Below are positions 25,105 through 33,893 of a stretch of 64,000 nt of DNA, piece by piece. Location of the stretch: assembly GCF_020614375.1 (NCBI RefSeq), contig NZ_CP085328.1:62001-126000 (forward strand), in the 5' to 3' direction. The notes beneath the pieces are model-generated. The model ran no database searches, was not told where the DNA came from, and saw nothing but the letters and a program-made list of their open reading frames with translations. A program made the translations under genes and the position numbers. How positions within the stretch are numbered: the first letter of the stretch is position 1; the number at the start of each line of letters is the position of its first letter. This stretch comes from Haladaptatus salinisoli (GTDB taxonomy: Archaea > Halobacteriota > Halobacteria > Halobacteriales > Haladaptataceae).

Positions 25105-26919
25105 TCACTCGTCGTCGTTTCCTTTCCGGGCCAGAAGATAAGACCCAACACCTGCAAGCCCGCCAAGCGCTGGCAGAAATTCAAATCCTGGTTGTCCTGA
25201 CGTGGTTGTTGTCGATTGCGATGCTGTCTTCTCTGGGTTTGACGCTGCAGTTGAGCGAGTAGTTGATGTCTGTGCTGATGTCGATGAGCCAGTAGTAATT
25301 GATTGCGTTGCAGTTGTTGTGCTTGGGTGTGTTGTGTGGGTCGTGGTCGTCGGTTGTTGGCTGGTGGTTTGTGTGGCCGTCTGCGTTTTCTGCTCGTCGC
25401 CTGTTTCGGTGCTGTCATCGCCTGACCCACCACCACTCTCCGACTCCGTGTCATCTGAACCTGATGTGCCGTCGGGGACTATTGTCTGCGCTGAGTCGTC
25501 TGCCACTCGGTGTTCGGGTGCTGGTCGATGGTTGCTCTCAGTCAGTGCATAAACCCTATAGTCGTAGTGCTGGGGTTCGACGTGAGGGGTATTAGTCCAG
25601 AGATAAAGGTGCCCGTTCGCAGGCACCATTCCATCGATTGCGTCCCACTGAGACATGTCCGGGTACCCAGCAGACTCGGTGGCGTAGCTCCAGCGCTCGG
25701 AGCCATCTGACCGGTTTAGTGCATAGACAACTGCCTTCGCTTGTTTCGACGTCTCGTTTGGATGTGCGGCACCAACGTAGACTGAGTTGGTGTCTACGAC
25801 TGGCATACTGTTGATGTGGGCATCGGTCTCGAAACGCCACTGCATCGCACCAGTCGCCGCCTCGAGGGCATGAACCGTTCCCCGTTTTTGGCCATTGGTC
25901 TCTTCAGCGTCGTCGATACCAACGTATACCGTCCCGTTTCCTACGCTGGGCGCAGTGATGTTCGTGGGAGTATCCTTCTGGTCGTCGGTATCGAGGTGTT
26001 TTGCCCAGCTTCGTGACCCGTCGGTAGAGAAGCGATACAGCCGATCTGACTCGGCAGTCAAGTAGACACCATTGTCCGAGACCGCCATACCAACTGGTTT
26101 GGCGTCGATGGTAATCTTCCACAGCTGATCACCGTTATTTGCGTCGAGTGCAAGGAGACTGGTGGCATATGAATACGTGGCCACATAATCTTCAGTATCC
26201 GTTTCCGTCGATTGCTCGATTGCCAGGTACATCGTCTCATCGACGACGGTGAACTCGGCGACACGGTAGCTCGTCTCGTCTGTCGAATTTTCCGTCGAGA
26301 TGAGTTCGTACGTAGTGATTGTTGTCCCGGTGTCGGCATCGATGACGTATACGACGTCGGAATTCGTGTTAACGTCATAGCTTGTCGCGTACACGCGGTC
26401 ACCGACGACATAGATTAGACCCCACATCTTTGTCGCGTCGTTCCGCCATTGTATCTCGCCGGTGCCAGCGTCAAGTGCAAAAACACCCGGTTTGCCCGAA
26501 TCCACATGCGGGTGATCGTGCCAGGTCACACCATCAGCTGCAATATATACTGTTCCATTCACTACGGCGAGCGCCTCATCAACCGATCCGATACTGGAGT
26601 TGGTCCACTTAATGGTACCAGTTGATTGATCGTATGCGACGATCTTTCCGTTGGTCCGTCGTTCTGTGGCCATCGTCGTCGCGCCGAGATACAACGTATC
26701 GTCGTCGACGACAGCCGTCGTTGGATTGCCGCCAGGGCGGTTCGTCCACATCACACCGCCATATTGACCATCTGATCCGTTGTCAGATCGCATGTCCATC
26801 TTGTCACCTTTATCGTGGTCTGTCATCGCTGTAGACTTGCCCACCACTTGCGGTGTACCGAGTCCAAGCGTGGATAGCGTCCCAATGCTCGCAAGTAGAT
26901 CTCGCCGAGTTTGAATCAT
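25105..26919 (-). CDS. Secreted PQQ-type beta-propeller protein with PGF-CTERM tail
   Basis: 604 residues. The N-terminus MIQTRRDLLASIGTLSTLG is a Tat signal. Residues about 50-480 are repeated propeller blades with AYDQSTGTIKW, ALDAGTGEIQW, ALDANNGDQLWK and ALEAATGAMQWRF. A Thr/Ser-rich stalk follows. The C-terminus PGFEFLPALGGLAGVGSYLL then ARKGNDDE is a PGF-CTERM signal for archaeosortase processing and lipid anchoring. It is thus a cell-surface protein. No quinone-enzyme residues were identified, so a structural or binding role is likelier than dehydrogenase activity. The frame extends to 27090, but the Tat start at 26919 is clear. Confidence 0.87.
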   Translation of the reverse strand: MIQTRRDLLASIGTLSTLGLGTPQVVGKSTAMTDHDKGDKMDMRSDNGSDGQYGGVMWTNRPGGNPTTAVVDDDTLYLGATTMATERRTNGKIVAYDQSTGTIKWTNSSIGSVDEALAVVNGTVYIAADGVTWHDHPHVDSGKPGVFALDAGTGEIQWRNDATKMWGLIYVVGDRVYATSYDVNTNSDVVYVIDADTGTTITTYELISTENSTDETSYRVAEFTVVDETMYLAIEQSTETDTEDYVATYSYATSLLALDANNGDQLWKITIDAKPVGMAVSDNGVYLTAESDRLYRFSTDGSRSWAKHLDTDDQKDTPTNITAPSVGNGTVYVGIDDAEETNGQKRGTVHALEAATGAMQWRFETDAHINSMPVVDTNSVYVGAAHPNETSKQAKAVVYALNRSDGSERWSYATESAGYPDMSQWDAIDGMVPANGHLYLWTNTPHVEPQHYDYRVYALTESNHRPAPEHRVADDSAQTIVPDGTSGSDDTESESGGGSGDDSTETGDEQKTQTATQTTSQQPTTTTHTTHPSTTTATQSITTGSSTSAQTSTTRSTAASNPEKTASQSTTTTSGQPGFEFLPALGGLAGVGSYLLARKGNDDE

Positions 26920-26980
26920 TGTGTAACTTTCCAAGAAAAGGGCGACGGCATATGCTTTCTGGTCTGAATGTATAGTTTTG

Positions 26981-27139
26981 GTGCGACAGAAGACAGAAGA
27001 CAACGAGATTGATGCTGAGCAGTTTGCCACACGACTGCTCGAACATGACGAGGATATATGGCTGATGACCGGCCTCTCACAAACATTCATCGAGTCAGAA
27101 TCACAGCGAATGGCACTGAGTCTTCAACTGAATAATTAG
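26981..27139 (+). CDS. Short helical protein or fragment
   Basis: A GTG-started frame reads VRQKTEDNEIDAEQFATRLL, EHDEDIWLMTGLSQTF and SQRMALSLQLNN. It is acidic and helical. The frame is open upstream too, so this may be the end of a lost gene. Family not recognised. Confidence 0.3.
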   Translation: MRQKTEDNEIDAEQFATRLLEHDEDIWLMTGLSQTFIESESQRMALSLQLNN

Positions 27140-27410
27140 ATTACTCAACACGGGTTTCCACTGCTGTAGAGCAGGGATTACCACGGCTACTATTCAGGTG
27201 AGTAAGTCCCCCGGCGTGTCACTGGTGGACAGTTCCACATACTGTAGCCGCTCCTGCTTTCGTTTTGACTGTGGTGGTGCTGTTTCTTTTCGAGCATCGG
27301 ATCAGGGCGAGTGGATCATGATCGGCCAATCAGCGTTTCAACAGAGTCAGAGCGATTGCTATTTCAGTCGAATCTAAATTACTCGACGCGCTTCTAGCTT
27401 CTTGTGGATC

Positions 27411-27697
27411 TCACCATCATCCGTACACCGTCACCATCGACGACGTGGCCGACGGCCTGACTGCCTGCACGTGCCCGGTATCACGTTCCCCGCAATGCAT
27501 TCTGTAAGCACATGGCTGCCATCGAACCGCGACGGATGACGGGACGCTGACGCCGTTCCCATCCGAAGAGGACGAGAACACCGACGAGACGGACGAAGTC
27601 GATGCTGCACCGGCAGAGTGCGAGTGTGACGGTCTAAATGGCTTCCCGTGCTGGCCGTGCGTAAGAACGGGCCGGCAAAGCACTGCCAAACTAACTT
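27411..27697 (+). pseudogene. SWIM zinc-finger protein remnant, copy 1
   Basis: Reads HPYTVTIDDVADGLTACTCP, then after a frame slip YHVPRNAFCKHMAAIE, which together give the SWIM signature CxCP...CxH. It continues DDGTLTPFPSEEDENTDE and ECECDGLNGFPCWPCVRTG. The N-terminal part is missing. The PCWPCVRTG tail is shared with the copies at 55237, 55747 and 58754. Confidence 0.7.
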
Positions 27698-27788
27698 ACT
27701 TGGCTCTTATTTTATCCAGAAAAGGAATTTCACGCAAGTGGGAATACGTTATCTGTAACGAAGACGTACCTCTCCTTGGGTGAAAACG

Positions 27789-28226
27789 ATGGCCGATCAG
27801 AACCAAACAGAAGCTGATAATAAAGAACTTGTGCGTAACCTCATGGAGGAAGTTTTCAACGAGAAGAACGTGGACGCTGCTGATGAATTTTTAGCCATTG
27901 ACTACACCGAATACGCGACTGGAAATGGAGAATCGTTCCAAAGCCGTGAGGAGTTCAAAGCGGGAAATGCAGACTTTTTCACTGCGTTTCCCGACCTCAC
28001 AGTCACGGAAGATGGATGCATTGCCGAAGGGAATACCGTTGTATATCGGCATACATTGACCGGGACGCATAAAGGGGAAATTATGGGGGTCGAACCAACG
28101 GGCAACGAGATTACCCTAGAGAATGCAGGTGTCTTTCGAATTAAAAACGGGAAAATCATTGACCTCTATCTCTATGCAGACAATATCAGTCTGATGCGCC
28201 AACTGGGTATCATCACCGAGAGTTGA
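27789..28226 (+). CDS. SnoaL-like ester cyclase family protein (copy 2)
   Basis: 145 residues, NTF2-like fold, paralogue of the gene at 23504. Matching features are KELVRNLMEEVFNEKNVD, FFTAFPDLTVTEDG, HTLTGTHKGEIMGVEPTG and a C-terminal SLMRQLGII. The ATG at 27789 is preferred over one at 27780. It stands alone between a SWIM remnant and the regulator at 28314, with no clear operon partner. Confidence 0.8.
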   Translation: MADQNQTEADNKELVRNLMEEVFNEKNVDAADEFLAIDYTEYATGNGESFQSREEFKAGNADFFTAFPDLTVTEDGCIAEGNTVVYRHTLTGTHKGEIMGVEPTGNEITLENAGVFRIKNGKIIDLYLYADNISLMRQLGIITES

Positions 28227-28313
28227 GGGATCACCATAAGCGGGTTTAACCGAATCAGGTATTCGAGTGCCATCCACCCAGGAATAGGCAACCAGCCACT
28301 TGATTCAGTGTTT

Positions 28314-29276
28314 TCACCCTCGCCGATTCACATCCACCACCTCCATCTTTTCATCATATGTGAGCCCTAGCGCTTCGTCCTCCAACGGAATCGAGATGCG
28401 GAAGCGAAGCGGCTCCTCCGAGAGGAGTTCCTCCTTGAAGCCGAGGAGGTGCGTGCGTTGTTCGTACGTGGCGAGGTCGAACTCAATGCCGTGCTCGTAA
28501 TAGAACGCGATTACCGCCGGCTGTCTCGTCGGGTAGAACAACGTCGGCATCCGCCACCGGTATTTACAGCCCTCGCAGACGTGCGAGACGAGCATCCAGA
28601 AGATCGATCCGCAAGCCTCGCAGAACTGATACTCGTCCCAATCAGGGTGATGATCCTCACAGATTTCAACCGAGGTGACAGGCATATCACCCGCACACTC
28701 CGGACAGACGCCGTCCATCACAGACGCTCTTCGATGAGCGCCCCAAATCCGGTCGGCCTCATTGATCTCGTCTGGCGTGCGACCCCGTAACCCTGACGGT
28801 GGGAATTCGGTCTTGCTGATCACGCCGGGCGGGAAGGACTCGACACACCGAGCGTCGCAGTTGGTGCACTCCAAGTAGCGCCACCCCTCACGGTAGCTCC
28901 ACTCAGGTTGTCCCCCGCAATACCAACATGAGATATCCACCGCCACGGGTTTAATCTCCGGATCATCGATCGCGGTGCCGGAAAGCAGCATTCTGACAAT
29001 CCGCTTTCCCGAATCCATGAGCTTGTATCCATCTTCGGTCCGCCGGACGAAATGATCCATAAGCTTATTCAAGTGATAGTTGAGGCGGCCGGGATCCTCA
29101 ACGCCGATGTGTTCGCGGAGTTCGGCGAACCGCATCGGCGTCTCGTCTGCGGGATCGTGTGCTTCCCAGAGAACCTGTAATATTGCCAATCTGGTCTCAT
29201 CTGAGAGGAGCTGGAACGCCTCATTTCCGGTGGACTGGGACGACCGTACCGTTTCGTTCGAAATTGAGGAGTCCAT
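28314..29276 (-). CDS. ArsR-like winged-helix regulator with zinc-ribbon C-terminal half
   Basis: 320 residues. The N-terminal winged helix has AFQLLSDETRLAILQVLWEA, FAELREHIGVEDPGRLNYHL and VRRTEDGYKL. The C-terminal half holds metal knuckles: CWYCGG, CTNCDARC, CPECAGDM, CEACGS and CEGCKYRWRMP. This layout fits the haloarchaeal ArsR-type regulators with DUF7351-like tails. It is divergent from the DUF1059/methyltransferase pair at 29511, with about 230 bases between, so it may control that pair. The inner ATG at 29276 is preferred. Confidence 0.8.
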   Translation of the reverse strand: MDSSISNETVRSSQSTGNEAFQLLSDETRLAILQVLWEAHDPADETPMRFAELREHIGVEDPGRLNYHLNKLMDHFVRRTEDGYKLMDSGKRIVRMLLSGTAIDDPEIKPVAVDISCWYCGGQPEWSYREGWRYLECTNCDARCVESFPPGVISKTEFPPSGLRGRTPDEINEADRIWGAHRRASVMDGVCPECAGDMPVTSVEICEDHHPDWDEYQFCEACGSIFWMLVSHVCEGCKYRWRMPTLFYPTRQPAVIAFYYEHGIEFDLATYEQRTHLLGFKEELLSEEPLRFRISIPLEDEALGLTYDEKMEVVDVNRRG

Positions 29277-29510
29277 ACAGCATGTAGGTGAACGACAGTA
29301 ATGGCTTTTTCCCATGTTAACATGCAACACGAAAACGACTCAAAGGGTGTCGACAGTTCCCGAGGGGAATCTTACCCGTGATACATCGAGCTAGGACCAA
29401 TATATTAATTTGTTTATATAAATCGGGTTCGATCGGCGTGCCGATAGAAATGTCGTTCTAATTACGCTTATTCCGATTGCAGTCGATGGTGTAGTTGGAG
29501 GTGGATAGAA

Positions 29511-29684
29511 ATGGCACAAGCCCACAGGCTAGATTGTGAAGCGGCAGAAGCCGATTGTCGATTCATCATTCAATCGGAAAACGAGGAAGAAGCGGTTGAA
29601 TTAGCGAAAACCCATATGCGCGACGTCCACGGGAAAGACTATACGGACGAAGAACTCCGAAGTGAACACCTGAAAATCGTGTAG
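29511..29684 (+). CDS. DUF1059 small protein
   Basis: 57 residues, MAQAHRLDCEAAEADCRFI, then SENEEEAVELAKTHMRDVHG and a short tail. The pattern of early Cys residues, a DCRF-type strand and a final helix with HMRDVHG is the DUF1059 family. It is 16 bases before the methyltransferase, so the two are one transcript. The biochemical role of the family is unknown. Confidence 0.85.
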   Translation: MAQAHRLDCEAAEADCRFIIQSENEEEAVELAKTHMRDVHGKDYTDEELRSEHLKIV

Positions 29685-29700
29685 TAATGGAAACAAAACA

Positions 29701-30783
29701 ATGACAACAGAAACCCGAGCGGGGGAGGACCCGATCAACGAAGAAAAACTAAACGAACTTGTGGAATCGTCCCTCATCGATCTCGGCGCGACGGTCCACG
29801 CCGCGCTGGAAGTCATCGGCGACGAACTCGGGCTCTATGCAGTACTGGACGATGATGGGCCGCTCACGTCCGCAGAGGTGGCCGAGAAAACGGATACCAC
29901 CGAACGCTACGTCCGCGAATGGCTGCGCTCACAGGCCGCCGGCGGATACGTGACTTACGTCCCCGAGACCGACCGCTACGATCTCTCTCCCGAGCAGGCG
30001 TACGTATTAGCCAACAAGGAGAGCCCGGTGTTCATGCCGGGCGCGTTCCAGCTGGTTGCGTCGGCGGCCAAGATCGAACCCGAACTCCGCGAGGCGTTTC
30101 GAACGGGCGAGGGCATCGGCTGGCACGAACATGACGAGGACGTGTTTCACGGCACCGAACGCTTCTTCGGACCGTCCTACGGAGCCTTTCTGCTCGACTG
30201 GATCGCGGCGCTTGATGGGATAGATGCCAAGCTGAAAGCGGGCGGGCGGATTGCCGACGTAGGTTGTGGACACGGCGCACCAACGATCCGTATGACCGAA
30301 GCGTATCCCAACTCGACGGTCGTCGGTATTGACTACCACGAGGCATCGATAGCAGTGGCACGGAAGCGGGCGGAAACGGCGGGCGTCGCCGACCGCGTCG
30401 ACTTCGAGGTGGCGACCGCGAGGGAGTACAGCGGAACCGATTACGACCTCGTAACGATGTTCAACTGCTTCCACGACATGGGCGATCCCGTCGGTGTGGC
30501 GGCCCATGTCCGGGAGACGCTCACCAACGACGGTGCGTGGATGATCGTCGAACCCTATGCCGAGAATCGGGTTGAAGACAATCTCACCCCGTTTGGCCGC
30601 CTCGCGTACTCGATCTCGACGCTGGCCTGCACGCCGAATTCGCTCAGCCAGGATGTCGGCTACGGTCTCGGCGCACAAGCGGGTGAAGAGCGGACTCGTG
30701 AAGTTGTCGCTGAGGGTGGATTTACGCGCTTTCGCCGCGCGGCAGAGACGCCGACCAGTCTCGTCTTCGAAGCGAAGCCATAG
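29701..30783 (+). CDS. SAM-dependent methyltransferase with N-terminal winged helix
   Basis: 360 residues. The N-terminal winged-helix dimerisation part (GELGLYAVLDDDG-like region, then TERYVREWLRSQAAGGYV) is followed by a Rossmann methyltransferase with motif I ADVGCGHGAPTIRM near residue 190 and VVGIDYHEASI. It ends RFRRAAETPTSLVFEAKP. It resembles the Rv2258c-like family that acts on small molecules. The substrate is unknown. Cotranscribed with the DUF1059 gene. Confidence 0.88.
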   Translation: MTTETRAGEDPINEEKLNELVESSLIDLGATVHAALEVIGDELGLYAVLDDDGPLTSAEVAEKTDTTERYVREWLRSQAAGGYVTYVPETDRYDLSPEQAYVLANKESPVFMPGAFQLVASAAKIEPELREAFRTGEGIGWHEHDEDVFHGTERFFGPSYGAFLLDWIAALDGIDAKLKAGGRIADVGCGHGAPTIRMTEAYPNSTVVGIDYHEASIAVARKRAETAGVADRVDFEVATAREYSGTDYDLVTMFNCFHDMGDPVGVAAHVRETLTNDGAWMIVEPYAENRVEDNLTPFGRLAYSISTLACTPNSLSQDVGYGLGAQAGEERTREVVAEGGFTRFRRAAETPTSLVFEAKP

Positions 30784-30912
30784 GCTTACCCACGATCGAT
30801 TATATCGTAGGCCATCACTGGTCAAATCGACAAGGTGATTGCCTCTTGATGGGCTTGTGCCGCGTTGTGACTGAAAACTTCCGAATTCTGTAGGCTGATC
30901 CTTTAGTAGGCC

Positions 30913-32247
30913 TCAGCCCGATCGACCGACTGACGGGAAGAAGTGGCCGTCGTTGAGCTCGGCGACAATTTTTGTCTCTGTACCGTTGAGTTGGACCTTC
31001 AAACTGGGAGCGAGCGTTCCGCGAAAGAGTTCCTTTTGCTCTTCTGGTGGGAGGTTTCCGACTTCTTTGAGACTGATCGAACCGTGCGAGGTATCGTCCA
31101 GTCCGATGAAGTTCTCGAAACTCTCGACCAAGATGTCGTCTCCCTGCGGCATCGCAAGCCACGAATACGCCTGGAACGGTTGTTCTTCAGGATTGGCGAT
31201 AACCAGCCCACTCTCGTTAAGCGGTTCGTAGTCGCCGTACATCGAATCGCCCACGAATCCGTACAGAGCGTCAGGACCGCTCAGACCGGGCGCAAAGGTG
31301 AATTTATGGCTGATGGTGAATAGATACCACTTGTCGTCCTGGAATACGAAGTGAGGACGCTCAAGCTGCTGGTTGGTTCCGATTGCTTCCATCACCGGCG
31401 GCAATAGTTCCCAATCAGTCAACTCATCATTTGTCGCTCGCATGACGCCAATGTTTCCGTTGAAACTTTCCGGGTCGCTTGGATCTTTACTTCCAGTTGG
31501 CGTGTTCGCCTCGAACACGACAAGGTCTTCACCCGTTTTGGGATGCTTGAAATACCACGGATCACGGAACGCATAGATGATACCTTGCTCCCGAGACTGC
31601 TCGAGTGTCTGGTACATCTCACCGTCGGGAGTTCCCATAATGACGTGTTCTTGATCGCCGGTCAGTTCGACGCCCTTGGGACTCGTTTCGATCGAAGCAC
31701 CGATGCCCACCGCGGGTCGCTGTCGGAACTCCGGCTCGGGGCTGACAGCCGTGTAGAAGTGATAAATCTGCTCTTCGGTCTGATCATACATCGCAGAGCC
31801 GGCCCATTGATGATGCCCAAGTGGGGCATCGAATGCCTCACCACCCTCTTGCCAATTCTTACCGTTCCGTGAGTAGAAGTACCGGATGGTTGCTGCGTTG
31901 TGACGGGCACCTGGGACAAGGTCGTTGGGCGCTGTGAGTGAGAAGACGATTTGCCACCCGTTAATCTTCACAATGGACCCGTTACGAGTCCGAAGCGGCC
32001 ACGTGTCCCAGATCCAATAATCATCGGAAATTGAGTTTGAATTGTCGCTGATTACTGGTGCGGTGGTAGCATCAGTCAGCTCGATCTGTTCTGCTTCTGT
32101 GCCTGTCCATTGGTCGGTATTGCCTGTTTCAACGGCAGCCGCTGAGCCACCCATGGATGAGAGACTCAGACTGGCGACACCAAGGCCAGCGGCTGTTTTC
32201 ATGAAACTTCGTCGGTTCGTTTTCGGCGAGTTGTTCTCGTCCAACAT
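30913..32247 (-). CDS. Levansucrase/inulosucrase-type fructosyltransferase (GH68), Tat-exported
   Basis: 444 residues. The N-terminal NRRSFMKTAAGLGVASLSL with AAAVE after it is a Tat signal, so the enzyme acts outside the cell. GH68 features are the nucleophile region IWDTWPLRT, the QWAGSAMYD box, the transition-state Asp in AFRDPWYF and the acid/base Glu in QLERPHFVF. It would split sucrose and build fructan or release fructose. A TTG at 32256 is an alternative start; the ATG at 32247 is preferred, with AATAAAGA about 20 bases before it. The TrmB gene next door may regulate it. Confidence 0.9.
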   Translation of the reverse strand: MLDENNSPKTNRRSFMKTAAGLGVASLSLSSMGGSAAAVETGNTDQWTGTEAEQIELTDATTAPVISDNSNSISDDYWIWDTWPLRTRNGSIVKINGWQIVFSLTAPNDLVPGARHNAATIRYFYSRNGKNWQEGGEAFDAPLGHHQWAGSAMYDQTEEQIYHFYTAVSPEPEFRQRPAVGIGASIETSPKGVELTGDQEHVIMGTPDGEMYQTLEQSREQGIIYAFRDPWYFKHPKTGEDLVVFEANTPTGSKDPSDPESFNGNIGVMRATNDELTDWELLPPVMEAIGTNQQLERPHFVFQDDKWYLFTISHKFTFAPGLSGPDALYGFVGDSMYGDYEPLNESGLVIANPEEQPFQAYSWLAMPQGDDILVESFENFIGLDDTSHGSISLKEVGNLPPEEQKELFRGTLAPSLKVQLNGTETKIVAELNDGHFFPSVGRSG

Positions 32248-32493
32248 TGCAGCCAAATCTTTATTCTACCACTTGAATAAGTTTCTGGCGAGAATTTTGA
32301 TTATAGAGATATCGATGCTTACGAATGTTATCTAACAAATTTGCCAATCTGAATTTTCTAATATAAGTGATGGCTTGTTGATCTCAGCTATTACTCTGAC
32401 GTGGATAGATGGAATATATCAGTAAAATACCATTATGTGTCGCGCACAGAGGATTTGAAGAGACCTGAAAAGTACCTTGTCCCGTAAATAAAA

Positions 32494-33573
32494 TCAATTA
32501 GGTCGCAGAGTGACCGACATCGCTTCGTAATCTTCCAAAATCGTATTCTGCCCCCCGACGCTGACCTCGCCTGCATCGGTCTCAATGTAGAGACTTGTCT
32601 CCAGTGTATGTTTGTTAGTCGGTGGTTCGACGAGCGCCTGGCGGATTTGGCTCACTGTCCCGGATATCGTCTGCCCATCGGTCGTTTCGATGTCCGCCCA
32701 GAGATCCATCCCTGACTTTTGATGAAGCCGTGCGTGAAGGACTGCCTGCCAAAACCACTCGAACGTTTTCGGGAGCGAATCTGATTCAGTGACGAAGACT
32801 TCCTTCCCCGCTAGCCAATAGGCGCTAAAGAACATCCCGCGAACCGAGCCTGCTAAGTGTCGTTCCGAGACTGCGACACCGTCTCCGAGATCGTGAGTTC
32901 CAGACAATAATTGAGCATCACCTATCAGAACCGATTGTGTTGTTGAATGATTTCTTGACTGGGAGTCTGTTGCAAACAGAAACAAGACATTCTCGCTCCA
33001 ACAACGAACAACATCTGCGGCACCTCTATACTGATTTCGTGCTTTCTCAAGGTCATCCACGTCTTGAACGAGGAGGAAAACAAGAAGGTCTCGCTCGACC
33101 GCATCTTTGAGTTCTGATTCAATCTCCGGATAGATATATTCTGGAATCGCAACGATGACTTCTCTTTGGGCTTTCGAGATGGCGTCTCGCAGCCGTTTGA
33201 TTGCGGTCTTTTGAGACTTTACCATCTTCAGCTCGGGTGTCTGGGGTTCTGTATCGTTAAACCGCTCTGTAAGCACCGGTGTTATTGAATCAATTCGACT
33301 TGCGAGGGTTGCCATCGATTCTTCCGGTGGTATGGCACAGATCGTCTTTGGTGACGCGTGGTCGTTAACGCGAACGAGGCCACGGTCTTCAAGCCGATCA
33401 GTGATGGTATACACTGCCTGCTGTGTAACGTCAGCGTTTTCCGAAATGGTGCCTGTAGTCGCTTCACCTTGAGAGAGGAGAGTGAGATAGACATCAATCT
33501 CTTTGTCCGAAAATCCAAACTCGCCCAGCTCTTCCCTAAGCATTCCGTCGTTCTGCTCACCGTGCCGAGACAT
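32494..33573 (-). CDS. TrmB-family sugar-sensing transcription regulator
   Basis: 359 residues. The N-terminal TrmB winged helix has EFGFSDKEIDVYLTLLSQGE, ISENADVTQQAVYTITDRL and EDRGLVRV. A coiled linker and a C-terminal sugar-binding domain (PLD-like, then beta-rich) follow, including WFWQAVLHARLH. TrmB proteins control sugar transport and metabolism. It lies between the levansucrase and the Opp-type ABC genes, all on the minus strand, which fits control of one or both. Confidence 0.88.
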   Translation of the reverse strand: MSRHGEQNDGMLREELGEFGFSDKEIDVYLTLLSQGEATTGTISENADVTQQAVYTITDRLEDRGLVRVNDHASPKTICAIPPEESMATLASRIDSITPVLTERFNDTEPQTPELKMVKSQKTAIKRLRDAISKAQREVIVAIPEYIYPEIESELKDAVERDLLVFLLVQDVDDLEKARNQYRGAADVVRCWSENVLFLFATDSQSRNHSTTQSVLIGDAQLLSGTHDLGDGVAVSERHLAGSVRGMFFSAYWLAGKEVFVTESDSLPKTFEWFWQAVLHARLHQKSGMDLWADIETTDGQTISGTVSQIRQALVEPPTNKHTLETSLYIETDAGEVSVGGQNTILEDYEAMSVTLRPN

Positions 33574-33726
33574 TATACTGGTCGTTGAGGCTCGGGGATA
33601 ATTTGACTGTTCATTCGTGTGAAGTCGTCTGAGGAGTACATGACCTCATCTTTCTTGGTTCATACTCTTGTAAAATCGCGTGCCGTTGGTGACCTCCATA
33701 GAAATAGTCGCTCAGAGAAAAGCGCT

Positions 33727-33846
33727 ACTGCTGGCAGCAACGAGCGACATTGAGGAAGACACCGTCGACGCGATCATGGCCGAGGATGGAGCAACAGTCA
33801 TCCCATGGATTGACACTCTCGACACCTCGCACTACTATCATTCTTA
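33727..33846 (+). pseudogene. Short coding remnant of unknown family
   Basis: The frame reads LLLAATSDIEEDTVDAIMAE, then GATVIPWIDTLDTSHYYHS and a stop. It is acidic like a haloarchaeal protein tail but has no start. The rest of 33574-33893 shows no gene. Confidence 0.25.
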
Positions 33847-33893
33847 AGAAGTAATATTAAATTAACAAAATAGAAAAATGGATCGTCTTGTAG

